From NCBI GenBank assembly GCA_023630215.1, contig JALPRQ010000001.1:1612001-1676000 (forward strand): DNA of 64,000 bases, read 5' to 3'. Below the pieces are notes generated by a model, which saw only the letters and a program-made list of their open reading frames with translations, did no database searches and was not told the DNA's origin. The position numbers and the translations under genes are program-made. This document shows, in pieces, positions 43,515 to 53,855 of the stretch. This stretch comes from Rhodobacteraceae bacterium NBU2976 (GTDB lineage: Bacteria > Pseudomonadota > Alphaproteobacteria > Rhodobacterales > Rhodobacteraceae). Every line of letters begins with the position of its first letter. Within the stretch, counting starts at the first letter, position 1.

Positions 43515-44629
43515 TGCTTCGCCGTCTTTATTCCGAACAACCAGATAGTTTTGCCTTTACCCCTGCCAATCAGGCGTGGGCCGAGGAGCAACTGAAAAAA
43601 TATCCCGAGGGGCGTCAGGCTTCGGCGATTATTCCGCTGTTGTGGCGCGCGCAGGAACAGGAAGGCTGGCTGTCCCGTCCCGCGATTGAACATATCGCCG
43701 ATATGTTGGGGATGTCCTATATTCGAGCATTAGAGGTGGCGACATTCTACTTTATGTTCCAGCTGCAACCTGTTGGTTCTGTTGCGCATATTCAGGTTTG
43801 CGGCACAACCAGCTGCATGCTGTGTGGCGCTGAAGACCTGATCAGTATTTGTCAGCAGGAAATTTCGGCAAACCCTCACGATCTGTCGGCCGACGGCAAG
43901 TTCAGTTGGGAGGAGGTCGAATGTCTTGGTGCGTGCACGAATGCCCCGATGGCACAAATCGGAAAGGATTATTACGAGGATCTGACAGCCGACAGTTTCC
44001 GTGACCTGTTGACGCGTTTCGCCAAAGGTGACGTGCCGACGCCGGGGCCACAAAATGGACGGTTCTCGTCGGAACCTTTGGGTGGGGCGACGGTTCTGAC
44101 CGATAAATCGGGCGAGACATATAACGGGTCCGTCGCACGGGCGGTTGCGCTTGGCGATACGATCAAACGGATCGACGGGACAGAGACCGCGCTGCGCAAG
44201 GTTTCAAGCACGCCCAAAGCGTCCAAGGCAAAGGCACCTGCGAAGGAACCAAAACCGGCGAAATCCACGACTGCCGACGAAACCGGGATAACCAAACAAC
44301 AGGCCAAAGCCAAAAGCACAGGATCGCCCGTCGCTGGTGAGGGGGTTAAACCCGCCACACTGGCCGCGGCGCGCGACGGTGGCCCAGACGATCTGAAAAT
44401 GATCAAAGGTGTCGGACCTAAACTGGAAAAATTGCTACATAAATTGGGCTTTTTCCATTTTGATCAGGTTGCAGGCTGGAGCCAAGATGAAGTGTCTTGG
44501 GTTGATCAGAACCTCGAAGGGTTTAAGGGGCGTGTCAGCCGTGACGGTTGGGTGGATCAAGCCAAGATTTTGGCCAAAGGGGGCACCACTGACTTTTCCA
44601 AAAAGGTCAAGAAAGGTGACGTCTATTAA
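43514..44629 (+). CDS. nuoE: NADH-quinone oxidoreductase subunit E with C-terminal HhH-like extension
   Basis: A 371-residue 24-kDa-type subunit. Residues 1-170 are the thioredoxin-like domain with N1a 2Fe-2S ligands Cys96, Cys101, Cys137 and Cys141. NuoE is usually 160-240 aa; here a low-complexity Ala/Lys/Pro linker (about 205-285) and an extra domain (about 290-360) with [21 protein letters not shown], helix-hairpin-helix-like, follow. The same domain occurs at the end of the next gene's product. Confidence 0.93.
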   Translation: MLRRLYSEQPDSFAFTPANQAWAEEQLKKYPEGRQASAIIPLLWRAQEQEGWLSRPAIEHIADMLGMSYIRALEVATFYFMFQLQPVGSVAHIQVCGTTSCMLCGAEDLISICQQEISANPHDLSADGKFSWEEVECLGACTNAPMAQIGKDYYEDLTADSFRDLLTRFAKGDVPTPGPQNGRFSSEPLGGATVLTDKSGETYNGSVARAVALGDTIKRIDGTETALRKVSSTPKASKAKAPAKEPKPAKSTTADETGITKQQAKAKSTGSPVAGEGVKPATLAAARDGGPDDLKMIKGVGPKLEKLLHKLGFFHFDQVAGWSQDEVSWVDQNLEGFKGRVSRDGWVDQAKILAKGGTTDFSKKVKKGDVY

Positions 44630-44646
44630 GACGGGGGAGGATAAAA

Positions 44647-45348
44647 ATGGACAATCAGATAGAACAAAGCGAATGCAGGACCTGCCGGGTGATCGGGATG
44701 ATCATTGCCGCGATTATTACGGGTTTGGTCGCCTATAACTTGCTGAAAACGCAGGAATTATGGGTCGCAATCCTGATCCTGATCTGTGTGTTGCTGGTGG
44801 GTTTGTTCCTTGTAAACTGGTTCTGCTGTCGCAATATCGGACGTGTGCTGACGGCGGAAGCGAGCCCGACCACGCCGTCTGAAAGTTCGACGGACACTTC
44901 CACCATCCAAGATATCCCAGAAGTGATGGCAGAACCCAGTCTGGAACCGATCGAAGAAGAAACTTCTGAAGTCTCTGCTCCCGTTCCTCCGACGCCAGCT
45001 GTCAATGTCGAGGCAACTCAGGACAGTGAGGGTGATGATGATGAAGACGGCGATAATGCAGGACAGCAACCCGAAACGCTTGCCGGTCCACGTGATGGCA
45101 AGGCGGATGATCTGAAGAAGATCAAAGGCGTTGGACCAAAGCTGGAAAAGCTATTGAACAGTATGGGTTTCTATCATTTCGATCAGATAGCCAACTGGTC
45201 CGCCGATGAAGTTGCGTGGGTGGATGCAAATCTTGATGGGTTCAAGGGACGTGTCAGCCGTGACGATTGGGTGGATCAAGCCCAAACCCTTGCCGATGGA
45301 GGGGAGACGGCGTTCTCGCAAAAAGTCGACAAAGGTGATGTTTACTGA
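44647..45348 (+). CDS. Membrane protein with HhH-like domain duplicated from NuoE's tail
   Basis: A 233-residue protein: two membrane helices (about 14-31 and 40-57), a Cys pair (CRTC) at the N-terminus and another (CC) after the second helix, an acidic Ser/Glu/Pro/Asp linker (70-150), then a C-terminal domain from about 152 ([21 protein letters not shown]) that aligns over about 80 residues to the NuoE extension, both ending KGDVY. Follows nuoE by 17 bp. A membrane tether near complex I is an attractive guess. Confidence 0.75.
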   Translation: MDNQIEQSECRTCRVIGMIIAAIITGLVAYNLLKTQELWVAILILICVLLVGLFLVNWFCCRNIGRVLTAEASPTTPSESSTDTSTIQDIPEVMAEPSLEPIEEETSEVSAPVPPTPAVNVEATQDSEGDDDEDGDNAGQQPETLAGPRDGKADDLKKIKGVGPKLEKLLNSMGFYHFDQIANWSADEVAWVDANLDGFKGRVSRDDWVDQAQTLADGGETAFSQKVDKGDVY

Positions 45349-45350
45349 CA

Positions 45351-45572
45351 ATGGCCCATGATCAGGACACATATCTTCGCCGTCAAACACGGGTTGCATC
45401 AATCACGATATTGGTGACGATGCTGACGTGGATGGCGATCAGCTTCTTGGGGGGACGCTTGGGATTGCCGACGCGGTATGCCTTCTTGGCAGACTTTGCC
45501 GCAATCGCCGCATTCATTTGGGCGCTTTACGTATTGTTCAATGTCTGGCGTAAGCGGCAGGAGGCGAAGTGA
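45351..45572 (+). CDS. DUF5337 family small membrane protein
   Basis: A 73-residue protein with two membrane helices (about 16-34 and 43-63) and a basic C-terminus, matching the Rhodobacterales DUF5337 family that sits in nuo operons. Function unknown. It overlaps the next gene at its stop (TGATG). Confidence 0.75.
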   Translation: MAHDQDTYLRRQTRVASITILVTMLTWMAISFLGGRLGLPTRYAFLADFAAIAAFIWALYVLFNVWRKRQEAK

Positions 45573-45859
45573 TGGCACGTAAAGTCGGATATTCCGAAAC
45601 CCCAATGACACAGGAAGAGGCGCAAAAACATGTGTTCCATGCACTGATGAAATATTTGGCCTTCGATACGGTCGTTATCCTCGTGCTGGTTGGGGTGCTT
45701 ATGTATCTCTATACGCCGATTTTTGGGGAACATTCCCTCGAACCTTCGCAAGTGACGATGTATACAATTGTTTCGATCGTCGTAATGGCGATATTGTCTA
45801 TCGCCTTGTTTTTTCTAACTGTTTGGCCCGCTGCAAGAGAGGCTCGCAATGCTAAGTGA
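45572..45859 (+). CDS. Small two-helix membrane protein in the nuo operon
   Basis: A 95-residue protein with two predicted helices (about 29-48 and 62-85) and [19 protein letters not shown]. No family recognised. ATG chosen over the GTG one codon earlier; GGAGG lies 8 nt upstream. Its last 11 bp overlap nuoF. Confidence 0.7.
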   Translation: MARKVGYSETPMTQEEAQKHVFHALMKYLAFDTVVILVLVGVLMYLYTPIFGEHSLEPSQVTMYTIVSIVVMAILSIALFFLTVWPAAREARNAK

Positions 45860-47144
45860 CAAGGACCGCATTTTTACCAACATCTACGGGATGGCGGATC
45901 GCAGCCTGAAGGGCGCCCGCGCCCGTGGCCATTGGGACGGGACTGACAAGATCATCAAGAATGGTCGTGACTGGATCGTTGAACAGGTCAAAGCGTCGGG
46001 CCTGCGAGGTCGTGGTGGGGCGGGCTTCCCGACCGGACTGAAATGGTCATTTATGCCAAAAGAATCTGATGGTCGCCCGTCCTATTTGGTGGTCAACGCA
46101 GACGAATCCGAGCCCGGAACCTGCAAAGACCGCGAGATCATGCGCCACGACCCGCATACGCTGGTCGAAGGGTGCTTGATCGCCGGTTTTGGGATGGGCG
46201 CACATGCGGGTTACATCTATATCCGCGGCGAGTTCATCCGCGAACGCGAAGCCCTGCAAGCCGCGATTGACGAAGCATATGACGCTGGCCTGTTAGGGAA
46301 AAACGCGGCTGGATCGGGCTGGGATTTCGATCTTTACCTGCATCATGGGGCCGGTGCGTATATCTGTGGCGAGGAAACCGCGCTGTTGGAAAGCCTGGAA
46401 GGGCGTAAAGGTATGCCCCGTATGAAACCGCCATTCCCGGCGGGCGCGGGCCTTTATGGGTGTCCGACCACGGTGAATAACGTGGAATCTATCGCTGTTG
46501 TTCCGACGATCCTGCGCCGAGGCGCAGACTGGTTCACCAGCTTTGGCCGCCCAAATAATCACGGCACCAAGCTTTTCGGGATCTCGGGCCATGTCGAACA
46601 CCCCTGTATCGTCGAAGAATCCATGTCGATTCCGTTGCAGGAGCTGCTGGAAAAACACTGCGGCGGTGTTCGTGGCGGTTGGAAGAACCTGAAGGCCGTG
46701 ATCCCCGGGGGATCCTCTGTCCCGGTTCTGCCCGCCGATATATGCGGCGAGGCGATCATGGATTTCGACTGGCTGCGCGAACAACGCTCGGGCCTTGGGA
46801 CAGCGGCGGTGATTGTGATGGATCAGTCAACGGACATTATCAAAGCGATCTGGCGCCTGTCGAAATTCTATAAACACGAAAGCTGCGGTCAGTGCACACC
46901 GTGCCGCGAAGGCACCGGCTGGATGATGCGCGTGATGGACCGTCTGGTGACAGGTGACGCCGAGCCCGAGGAAATCGACATGCTGCTGGACGTGACCAAA
47001 CAGGTCGAAGGCCACACGATCTGCGCGCTGGGAGATGCCGCTGCGTGGCCGATCCAAGGCTTGATCCGCCATTTCCGCAACGAAATCGAAGACCGCATCA
47101 AATACAAGAAAACCGGCCGCGTCAGTGCGGTTGCGGCGGAGTAA
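45849..47144 (+). CDS. nuoF: NADH-quinone oxidoreductase subunit F
   Basis: A 431-residue subunit binding FMN and [44 protein letters not shown], and the N3 4Fe-4S motif [11 protein letters not shown] with a fourth Cys in [12 protein letters not shown]. It takes electrons from NADH. Confidence 0.98.
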   Translation: MLSDKDRIFTNIYGMADRSLKGARARGHWDGTDKIIKNGRDWIVEQVKASGLRGRGGAGFPTGLKWSFMPKESDGRPSYLVVNADESEPGTCKDREIMRHDPHTLVEGCLIAGFGMGAHAGYIYIRGEFIREREALQAAIDEAYDAGLLGKNAAGSGWDFDLYLHHGAGAYICGEETALLESLEGRKGMPRMKPPFPAGAGLYGCPTTVNNVESIAVVPTILRRGADWFTSFGRPNNHGTKLFGISGHVEHPCIVEESMSIPLQELLEKHCGGVRGGWKNLKAVIPGGSSVPVLPADICGEAIMDFDWLREQRSGLGTAAVIVMDQSTDIIKAIWRLSKFYKHESCGQCTPCREGTGWMMRVMDRLVTGDAEPEEIDMLLDVTKQVEGHTICALGDAAAWPIQGLIRHFRNEIEDRIKYKKTGRVSAVAAE

Positions 47145-47146
47145 GC

Positions 47147-47434
47147 ATGCCGTTTGACGACATCATATCCGGCTTAGCCGAGATAGGAGGCCAAGGCAGA
47201 GGCTGGCGCTCGATCCCCGCCATCGTTGGGGCGGTTCTGGGTATTGCCATTGGTGGTTACTTGGGCTGGGAAATGGGCGAGCTTATGGGCGCTGTCAAAG
47301 GCGGGGCGGCGGGGCTGTTGTTCGGATGGCTGATCGGTGTTGTCTTGCGTGGTATTTGGTTCTTGTTGGTCATTTTTGTTGTGGTTTTTGGTGCTTACCT
47401 AGCGTGGGAATGGCTTGTCGGAGGTGGCGTATGA
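47147..47434 (+). CDS. Small Gly-rich membrane protein
   Basis: A 95-residue protein with two or three hydrophobic segments and glycine-zipper spacing (AIVGAVLGIAIGGYLGWEMG, GAVKGGAAGLLFG). Starts at the ATG at 47147 after CGGAG, 2 bp after nuoF. Overlaps the DUF3291 gene by 4 bp. Confidence 0.7.
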   Translation: MPFDDIISGLAEIGGQGRGWRSIPAIVGAVLGIAIGGYLGWEMGELMGAVKGGAAGLLFGWLIGVVLRGIWFLLVIFVVVFGAYLAWEWLVGGGV

Positions 47435-47925
47435 CGCATCACCACCTCGCAGAATTCAACTTTGGCACGCTCCGCTATGGCTGGGAGGATCCGCGCACGG
47501 CAGATTTTGCCAATGCGCTGGATCAGGTGATTGCCATTGCTGAGCGCAGCGAAGGGTTCATCTGGAAACTGCCTGAAGAAGACATGCACGCCGCGCAGAT
47601 TGATCCGAACGGGGTGTTTGGGGGGAATCCGAACACCGCCTCGATGCTGTCGGTCTGGCGGGATGTGGAAAGTCTAGAGCAATATGTCTGGAATACTGTC
47701 CATCGCCAGTTCTACCAGCGGAAAGACGAGTGGTATGACGCGCGGGGTAACGGCAACCTCATTCTTTGGTGGGTGCCGCAAGGGCATCGCCCAACAGTCG
47801 AGGAAGGGATGGAACGGTTCCGGCATCGCGAAACGCACGGTGATTCCGACTACGCCTTTGGCTGGGCACATCTGACGGCCGCACATTTGTGGCGGTCAAA
47901 AAATTGCGATGGGGCTGTAGCATGA
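47431..47925 (+). CDS. DUF3291 family protein (ABM-like fold)
   Basis: A 164-residue protein with HHHLAEFNFGTLRYGWEDPRT, DFANALDQVIAIAERSEGFIWK, SVWRDVESLEQYVW and WWVPQGHRPTVEEGMER: the DUF3291 pattern, a dimeric alpha/beta barrel related to monooxygenases and to heme/antibiotic ABM proteins. Function unknown; why it sits in nuo is unclear. Confidence 0.82.
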   Translation: MTHHHLAEFNFGTLRYGWEDPRTADFANALDQVIAIAERSEGFIWKLPEEDMHAAQIDPNGVFGGNPNTASMLSVWRDVESLEQYVWNTVHRQFYQRKDEWYDARGNGNLILWWVPQGHRPTVEEGMERFRHRETHGDSDYAFGWAHLTAAHLWRSKNCDGAVA

Positions 47926-48068
47926 TACGCTTTGTTTTCATTTTATCCCTTGGTTTCCTTGCCGCCTGTGTCGAAATGCGGCAGACCCAGTCGACTTCTG
48001 TAAACGGGCGGCAGGTGATGCTGGTCGAACAGACAACGACTGTAGGCGTCGGGGTGGGTGGCTTCTGA
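47922..48068 (+). CDS. 48-aa lipoprotein
   Basis: ATG at 47922 to TGA at 48066-48068 encodes a 48-residue protein: MIRFVFILSLGFLAAC, a lipobox with Cys16, then a polar tail with NGRQVMLVEQTTT and Gly-Val repeats. It overlaps the gene before (ATGA) and the one after (TGATG). Looks like a small outer- or inner-membrane lipoprotein. Too short for routine calling. Confidence 0.65.
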   Translation: MIRFVFILSLGFLAACVEMRQTQSTSVNGRQVMLVEQTTTVGVGVGGF

Positions 48069-48460
48069 TGTTGCGTGCATTGATCATAACGATTTTTGCG
48101 TCGGTCATCCCGATCATGGCGTTTGCGCAAGAACGCCTGACGATGGGCGACAAGATTTGTCGTGAAGAGCATCTGGACAGCTTGAGCGCGCGCGAAATTT
48201 GTTATGATGACTGGTTGAGAAGCGCGCTTTTGGTCAATCGCTATGTGGAAACATATGTCGATAATGCATCCGTGTGGGACACGTTTATGTCGGCCCTGCT
48301 TGCGAACCCGTTCAAGCTTAATCGTCAGAACTTGTTTGGGAATTGCAGTGCCGGGCAGTTACTTTCCGGAAATCTCTGGGACAATGAAATTGACTTCCGC
48401 AAGGTCTGGGATTGTATCGCCAGACACGATAAAGAAGCCGCGAAATGGGACATGATTTGA
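48068..48460 (+). CDS. Secreted protein of unknown function
   Basis: A 130-residue protein with a signal peptide ([20 protein letters not shown]) and four Cys in the mature part (KICREEH, EICYDDW, GNCSAG, DCIARH), so likely two disulfides. No family recognised. Lies between the lipoprotein and nuoG. Confidence 0.6.
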   Translation: MLRALIITIFASVIPIMAFAQERLTMGDKICREEHLDSLSAREICYDDWLRSALLVNRYVETYVDNASVWDTFMSALLANPFKLNRQNLFGNCSAGQLLSGNLWDNEIDFRKVWDCIARHDKEAAKWDMI

Positions 48461-48467
48461 GGGCCAT

Positions 48468-50480
48468 ATGAGTAACCTTAAGAAAATCATCATCGATGGA
48501 AACGAGATCGAAGTCGATGGCGCCATGACCATCCTGCAAGCGGCCGAGGTCGCAGGGATCGAAATCCCGCGTTTCTGCTATCATGAACGTCTGACCATCG
48601 CCGGCAATTGCCGCATGTGTCTGGTGGAGGTTGTGGGTGGCCCACCCAAACCGGCTGCGTCCTGTGCGATGCAGGTAAAGGATTTGCGACCAGGACCCGA
48701 GGGGCAGCCGCCCGTCGTTAAAACCAAGTCGCCCATGGTCAAAAAGGCCCGCGAAGGGGTGATGGAGTTTTTGCTTCTGAACCACCCGCTCGACTGCCCG
48801 ATCTGTGATCAGGGGGGCGAGTGTGACCTTCAGGATCAGGCGATGGCCTATGGCGTCGATTTCTCCCGCTCGCGCGAGGCGAAACGGGCGGTAGAAGACC
48901 TTGACCTTGGTCCGCTGGTTGCCACCACCATGACCCGCTGCATTTCCTGCACCCGCTGCGTGCGTTTTACGACCGAGGTCGCAGGGCTGGACCAGATGGG
49001 TCAGACGGGGCGGGGCGAGGATGCTGAGATCACCTCTTATCTGAACCAAACGCTGAAATCGAACCTGCAGGGCAATATCATTGATCTGTGTCCGGTTGGG
49101 GCGCTGACCTCCAAACCTTATGCGTTTACAGCGCGACCGTGGGAGCTGAAGAAAACTGAAACCATCGACGTGATGGACGCGTTGGGGTCCAACATCCGCG
49201 TGGACACGAAGGGGCGTGAGGTAATGCGCGTGCTGCCCCGCAACCATGATGGCGTGAACGAGGAATGGATCAGCGACAAAACCCGCTTCATCTGGGACGG
49301 TCTGCGTCGCCAGCGGCTGGACCAGCCTTATATCCGCGAAAACGGCAAACTCCGCCCGGCCAGCTGGGCCGAGGCCTTTGCCGCTGCGACCCGTGCCATG
49401 CAGGGTAAGAAAGTTGCCGCGATTGCCGGTGATCTGGTCTCGACCGAGGCGATGTTTGCCCTGAAATCCCTGATCGGTGGGGCTGGTGGTAATGTCGAAT
49501 GCCGCACGGACGGGGCTTATCTACCCATTGGTGATCGCTCTGGCTATGTCGGCACGGCGAGCATCGAAGACATTGACGATGCCGAGATGATCCAGCTAAT
49601 CGGCACCAACCCGCGCGACGAAGCACCGGTCTTGAACGCCCGAATCCGCAAGGCGTGGTTGAACGGCGCAACCATCGGTCTGGTTGGCGAAGCGGTTGAT
49701 TTGACTTACGATTATGTTCATGTCGGGACGGATCGTGCCGCCTTGCAAGAGCTGGTCGACAAGAAAATTGGCGCGGCTAAGGACAAGAAAACAATCGTTA
49801 TCGTCGGGCAGGGCGCGTTGCACGGGCCGGATGGCGAGGCGGTGATCGAAGCGGTTAAAAAATTCACCGAAAATACCAACTCCAAGTTGCTGGTGCTTCA
49901 CACCGCGGCGGCGCGCGTTGGCGGCATGGATATCGGTTTCACAACCGAGGGCGGCATGACATCGGCGCTGGATGGCGCGGACGTGATCTATAACCTTGGC
50001 GCAGATGAAATCGACATCGCAGCCGGACCGTTTGTGATTTATCAGGGCAGCCATGGGGACCGGGGGGCGCATCGTGCCGACCTGATCCTGCCGGGTGCGG
50101 CCTATACCGAAGAATCCGGGATATTCGTGAATACCGAGGGGCGCCCGCAGATGGCGCTTCGTGCAGGGTTCCCGCCGGGTGATGCGCGCGAAAATTGGGC
50201 GATCATTCGGGCGCTGTCTGCCGAACTTGGCGCAACGCTGCCCTTTGACAGCCTGAACCAGCTGCGCGATGCGATGTTTATCGCGCACCCGCATCTGGCG
50301 GCGATTGACAGCGTCCCGGAAAATGACTGGCTTGCCGCGAAGCCAAAGAAACTCGGCACGGGCGACTTCAAATATGCGATTTCGGACTTTTACCTGTCCA
50401 ATCCTATTGCACGCGCCAGTCAGGTTATGGCAGAGCGGGCGCGGATGGAATCCGAGACCCAACCGATAGCGGCGGAGTAA
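48468..50480 (+). CDS. nuoG: NADH-quinone oxidoreductase subunit G
   Basis: A 670-residue 75-kDa subunit with 2Fe-2S ligands Cys37, Cys48, Cys51, Cys66, His106/Cys110/Cys113/Cys119 (N5), a further 4Fe-4S set around CISCTRC, and a molybdopterin-oxidoreductase-like C-terminal half without a cofactor site. The longest Fe-S subunit of complex I. Confidence 0.97.
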   Translation: MSNLKKIIIDGNEIEVDGAMTILQAAEVAGIEIPRFCYHERLTIAGNCRMCLVEVVGGPPKPAASCAMQVKDLRPGPEGQPPVVKTKSPMVKKAREGVMEFLLLNHPLDCPICDQGGECDLQDQAMAYGVDFSRSREAKRAVEDLDLGPLVATTMTRCISCTRCVRFTTEVAGLDQMGQTGRGEDAEITSYLNQTLKSNLQGNIIDLCPVGALTSKPYAFTARPWELKKTETIDVMDALGSNIRVDTKGREVMRVLPRNHDGVNEEWISDKTRFIWDGLRRQRLDQPYIRENGKLRPASWAEAFAAATRAMQGKKVAAIAGDLVSTEAMFALKSLIGGAGGNVECRTDGAYLPIGDRSGYVGTASIEDIDDAEMIQLIGTNPRDEAPVLNARIRKAWLNGATIGLVGEAVDLTYDYVHVGTDRAALQELVDKKIGAAKDKKTIVIVGQGALHGPDGEAVIEAVKKFTENTNSKLLVLHTAAARVGGMDIGFTTEGGMTSALDGADVIYNLGADEIDIAAGPFVIYQGSHGDRGAHRADLILPGAAYTEESGIFVNTEGRPQMALRAGFPPGDARENWAIIRALSAELGATLPFDSLNQLRDAMFIAHPHLAAIDSVPENDWLAAKPKKLGTGDFKYAISDFYLSNPIARASQVMAERARMESETQPIAAE

Positions 50481-50483
50481 GAT

Positions 50484-51524
50484 ATGCAGTTCATGATCGA
50501 CACGTTCGGCCTCTATTTCGGAACATTCCTGTTCATCCTTGGACAGTGTCTGTTGTTGTTGGTTCTGGTCCTCGTGGCGCTGGCGTTTCTGATGTATGCT
50601 GACCGCAAAATCTGGGCCGCTGTACAGATGCGCAAAGGGCCAAACGTGGTGGGCGCGTTCGGATTGCTGCAATCCTTTGCCGATTTCATCAAATATATCG
50701 TGAAAGAGGTCATCGTTCCCGCCGGGTCCGACAAGGTGATCTTCTTCCTAGCACCGATGATTTCCTTTGTTCTTGCCTGTATCGTCTGGGCGGTGATGCC
50801 GTTCAACGAAGGCTGGGTGATTTCGGACATAAATGTCGGAATTCTTTATATTTTCGCCATTTCCTCGCTGGAGGTTTACGGCGTGATCATGGGGGGATGG
50901 GCGTCGAACTCGAAATACGCGTTCCTTGGCTCGCTGCGCTCGGCTGCGCAGATGATTTCTTATGAAGTTTCGATCGGTCTGATCATCGTTGGCGTTCTTA
51001 TCTCTACCGGATCGCTGAATCTGACCGCCATCGTGATGGCACAGGACGGGAATTACGGCTTGCTGAGCTGGTACTGGCTGCCGCATCTGCCGATGGTGGT
51101 GCTGTTTTTCGTGTCGGCCCTTGCCGAAACCAACCGCCCGCCGTTCGATTTGCCCGAGGCTGAATCCGAACTGGTCGCAGGTTATCAGGTCGAATATTCC
51201 TCCACCCCATTCCTGCTGTTTATGATTGGCGAGCTGATGGCGGTTGTCTTCATGTGCGCCCTGATCACGGTCCTGTTCTTTGGCGGCTGGCTGTCGCCGA
51301 TCCCGGGTCTGCCGGATGGCGTGTTCTGGATGGTCGCAAAGATCCTGTTCTTCTTCTTCCTGTTCGCCATGGTCAAAGCGCTGGTCCCGCGTTTCCGCTA
51401 TGACCAACTGATGCGTCTGGGTTGGAAAGTCTTCCTGCCGATGAGCCTTGGCTGGGTTGTTCTGGTTGCTGCCTTCGCGCAATACGGTGTCCCGGGTTAC
51501 GCCCGCTGGGCAGTGGGGGGCTGA
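50484..51524 (+). CDS. nuoH: NADH-quinone oxidoreductase subunit H
   Basis: A 346-residue membrane subunit with about eight helices, [23 protein letters not shown] and the quinone-loop [20 protein letters not shown]. It links the peripheral and membrane arms. Confidence 0.97.
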   Translation: MQFMIDTFGLYFGTFLFILGQCLLLLVLVLVALAFLMYADRKIWAAVQMRKGPNVVGAFGLLQSFADFIKYIVKEVIVPAGSDKVIFFLAPMISFVLACIVWAVMPFNEGWVISDINVGILYIFAISSLEVYGVIMGGWASNSKYAFLGSLRSAAQMISYEVSIGLIIVGVLISTGSLNLTAIVMAQDGNYGLLSWYWLPHLPMVVLFFVSALAETNRPPFDLPEAESELVAGYQVEYSSTPFLLFMIGELMAVVFMCALITVLFFGGWLSPIPGLPDGVFWMVAKILFFFFLFAMVKALVPRFRYDQLMRLGWKVFLPMSLGWVVLVAAFAQYGVPGYARWAVGG

Positions 51525-51526
51525 TT

Positions 51527-51964
51527 TTGACGCGCACACTCGACAGAATTCTGCAAGTGACGCAAAAGCGTCTGGGGCCGCTGAACAGCGAAACCCAAAC
51601 GGCTGTCGTTGGGTTCGCCGCTGGTGGGCCAGTCGGGATCGTGGAGGCGCGCGACAAACTGTATTTCGTAACCAGCGAATTGTCTGAGACCGAAGGCGCT
51701 GTCAGAAGCAAAGAAGGTTTGCGCTACGAATTGGCGTTGAAAGCAGCCACCGGCCCAAGCTATGCGCAACAGGCGCTGACCTTCTTGGCGAGGCATTTCA
51801 TGAATGTGCCAATCGGGGCAGGCGAAATGATCTCGCTTGGCAAAATTGACGATAAACCTGCGATCAAGGCTGACATTTCACTGATCAAAGTATGGGCCAG
51901 AAACTGCGGTTGCTACGTTATCACCCCTCGCAGACCGGAACTGATTGTGGAGGCTTTGGCATAG
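51527..51964 (+). CDS. Protein of unknown function, possibly SUFU-like
   Basis: A 145-residue protein starting at TTG (51527), 3 bp after the nuoH stop, with GGGGGG upstream. Segments FVTSELSE, GLRYELALKAA and AQQALTFLARHFMN recall bacterial SUFU-domain proteins, but the match is by eye and weak. A WARNCGC motif is near the end. In nuo the role is unclear. Confidence 0.55.
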   Translation: MTRTLDRILQVTQKRLGPLNSETQTAVVGFAAGGPVGIVEARDKLYFVTSELSETEGAVRSKEGLRYELALKAATGPSYAQQALTFLARHFMNVPIGAGEMISLGKIDDKPAIKADISLIKVWARNCGCYVITPRRPELIVEALA

Positions 51965-51965
51965 G

Positions 51966-52397
51966 ATGCAGCGTTTCGCCGGCATATTCGCGATGACCGC
52001 CTTGGCATCCCCGGCATTGGCCGAGGATATTGATCCCGCGTTTCCGGTGCCGCGGGATTGTATCGACGCACCCATTGGCAGCGCGGATTGTCCGCTGGAG
52101 GCACTGATCGACGGATTGTCGGCGGTATCCCCCGGATACTTCAACCCCTATCGCGCCGCGAAGATGGAATCCTTTTATATGCAGTATGTCACAGGTTCGA
52201 TGGCATCCGCACTGGAAAGCATCCGCGACGGCGCCCCCTGTGACGCCTATGAAACCGCCTATTTCTACGGCGATACCAGCTTTATCTATTTGCCGGATAC
52301 CCTCCCCGAGGAGGTCGCCGACATTTACCCCGATTGGCTGTTCGTCATGGACAATGTCGTAAACTATATCGAAACATCAGCCGGAGGAGCCTGCTAA
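51966..52397 (+). CDS. Secreted protein of unknown function
   Basis: A 143-residue protein with a signal peptide ([19 protein letters not shown]) and Cys pairs ([12 protein letters not shown], and later APCDAY and a C-terminal GGAC). No family recognised. Overlaps the nuoI start (TAATG). Confidence 0.6.
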   Translation: MQRFAGIFAMTALASPALAEDIDPAFPVPRDCIDAPIGSADCPLEALIDGLSAVSPGYFNPYRAAKMESFYMQYVTGSMASALESIRDGAPCDAYETAYFYGDTSFIYLPDTLPEEVADIYPDWLFVMDNVVNYIETSAGGAC

Positions 52398-52891
52398 TGG
52401 CCGCAATCGACTGGAACCGGGCTGTTGGGTATTTCCTGCTGAAGGATTTCCTTGGTGGCTTCCGCCTTGGGATGAAATATTTCTTCCGCCCCAAAGCCAC
52501 CGTAAACTATCCGCACGAGAAGGGCCCGCTTAGCCCACGTTTCCGCGGTGAACATGCGCTCCGCCGCTATCCGAATGGCGAGGAACGCTGCATCGCCTGC
52601 AAACTGTGCGAGGCGATCTGCCCGGCCCAAGCGATCACCATCGACGCCGAACCGCGCGAGGATGGGTCACGTCGCACCACCCGTTATGACATCGACATGA
52701 CCAAATGCATCTATTGCGGCTTCTGTCAGGAGGCCTGCCCGGTCGATGCGATTGTCGAAGGACCGAACTTTGAATATGCGACCGAAACCCGCGAAGAGCT
52801 GTTTTACAACAAGGAAAAACTCCTTGCTAACGGCGAGCGTTGGGAAGCGGAAATTGCACGGAATATTGAACTCGACGCGCCTTATCGCTAA
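52397..52891 (+). CDS. nuoI: NADH-quinone oxidoreductase subunit I
   Basis: A 164-residue TYKY subunit with two 4Fe-4S motifs [12 protein letters not shown] and [12 protein letters not shown]. Start at 52397 overlapping the previous stop (TAATG). Confidence 0.97.
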   Translation: MAAIDWNRAVGYFLLKDFLGGFRLGMKYFFRPKATVNYPHEKGPLSPRFRGEHALRRYPNGEERCIACKLCEAICPAQAITIDAEPREDGSRRTTRYDIDMTKCIYCGFCQEACPVDAIVEGPNFEYATETREELFYNKEKLLANGERWEAEIARNIELDAPYR

Positions 52892-52934
52892 GGCGTAACC
52901 GCCGCGAAAGCGGCAGATTAAGAAGGGACAGAAC

Positions 52935-53549
52935 ATGGTCATAACGACCCTTGCTTTCTACCTGTTCGCGCTGACGGCGGTGGCCTCGGCGATCCTTGTA
53001 ATCGTGTCGCGCAACCCGGTCCATTCGGTGCTGTGGCTGATCCTGACATTCTTTATGTCGGCGGGGCTGTTCGTGCTGATGGGGGCCGAATTCCTCGCCA
53101 TGCTGTTAATGATCGTCTATGTCGGCGCAGTGGCGGTTTTATTCCTGTTCGTGGTGATGATGCTGGACGTCGATTTTGCCACGCTGCGCGGCGGGATCGC
53201 GCAATATCTGCCGCTGGGGCTACTGATCGGGCTGATCCTGATCATGGAACTGGGTCTGGTCTTCGGCCACTGGATATTCTCGGAAAACGCGCCGGACCTG
53301 CGCGCCGCCGTGACGCCGATCCCGGAGGAGGTCGAAAACACCGCAGCTTTGGGACAGTTGATCTATACCGACTATATCTACCTGTTTCAGGCTGCCGGTC
53401 TGATCCTGTTCGTCGCCATGATCGGCGCCATCGTCCTGACCATGCGCCACCGTCCGAACGTGAAACGCCAGAACATTCTCGACCAGATTTACCGCGATCC
53501 GGGTGAGGCTGTTGAAATGAAAGATGTCAAACCGGGGCAGGGAATATGA
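52935..53549 (+). CDS. nuoJ: NADH-quinone oxidoreductase subunit J
   Basis: A 204-residue subunit with five helices: [47 protein letters not shown] with the pi-bulge helix, and a C-terminal charged tail. Overlaps nuoK by 4 bp. Confidence 0.96.
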   Translation: MVITTLAFYLFALTAVASAILVIVSRNPVHSVLWLILTFFMSAGLFVLMGAEFLAMLLMIVYVGAVAVLFLFVVMMLDVDFATLRGGIAQYLPLGLLIGLILIMELGLVFGHWIFSENAPDLRAAVTPIPEEVENTAALGQLIYTDYIYLFQAAGLILFVAMIGAIVLTMRHRPNVKRQNILDQIYRDPGEAVEMKDVKPGQGI

Positions 53550-53851
53550 TCGGCCTTGAACATTACCTAACAGTCGCCGCGATCCTGTTTGTGATCGGGA
53601 TTTTCGGGATATTCCTGAACCGCAAAAACGTCATCGTCATTCTGATGTCGATTGAACTGATGCTGCTGGCGGTGAATATCAATTTTGTCGCATTTTCGGC
53701 GCATCTGGGCGACATGGTCGGGCAGGTCTTTACGCTGTTCATCCTGACCGTCGCCGCTGCCGAGGCTGCGATTGGTCTTGCGATCCTTGTGATTTTCTAC
53801 CGTAACCGTGGCGCGATTGACGTCGAAGATGTCAGCGTGATGAAGGGATAA
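53546..53851 (+). CDS. nuoK: NADH-quinone oxidoreductase subunit K
   Basis: A 101-residue three-helix subunit with [21 protein letters not shown] (key Glu) and [15 protein letters not shown] (second Glu). Start overlaps the nuoJ stop. Confidence 0.97.
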   Translation: MIGLEHYLTVAAILFVIGIFGIFLNRKNVIVILMSIELMLLAVNINFVAFSAHLGDMVGQVFTLFILTVAAAEAAIGLAILVIFYRNRGAIDVEDVSVMKG

Positions 53852-53855
53852 TAGT

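Noticed and set aside
49596-50672. 358-codon - strand frame across nuoG and nuoH
   Set aside because: Antisense to two certain complex I genes; product is Arg/His-rich and shows no domain.
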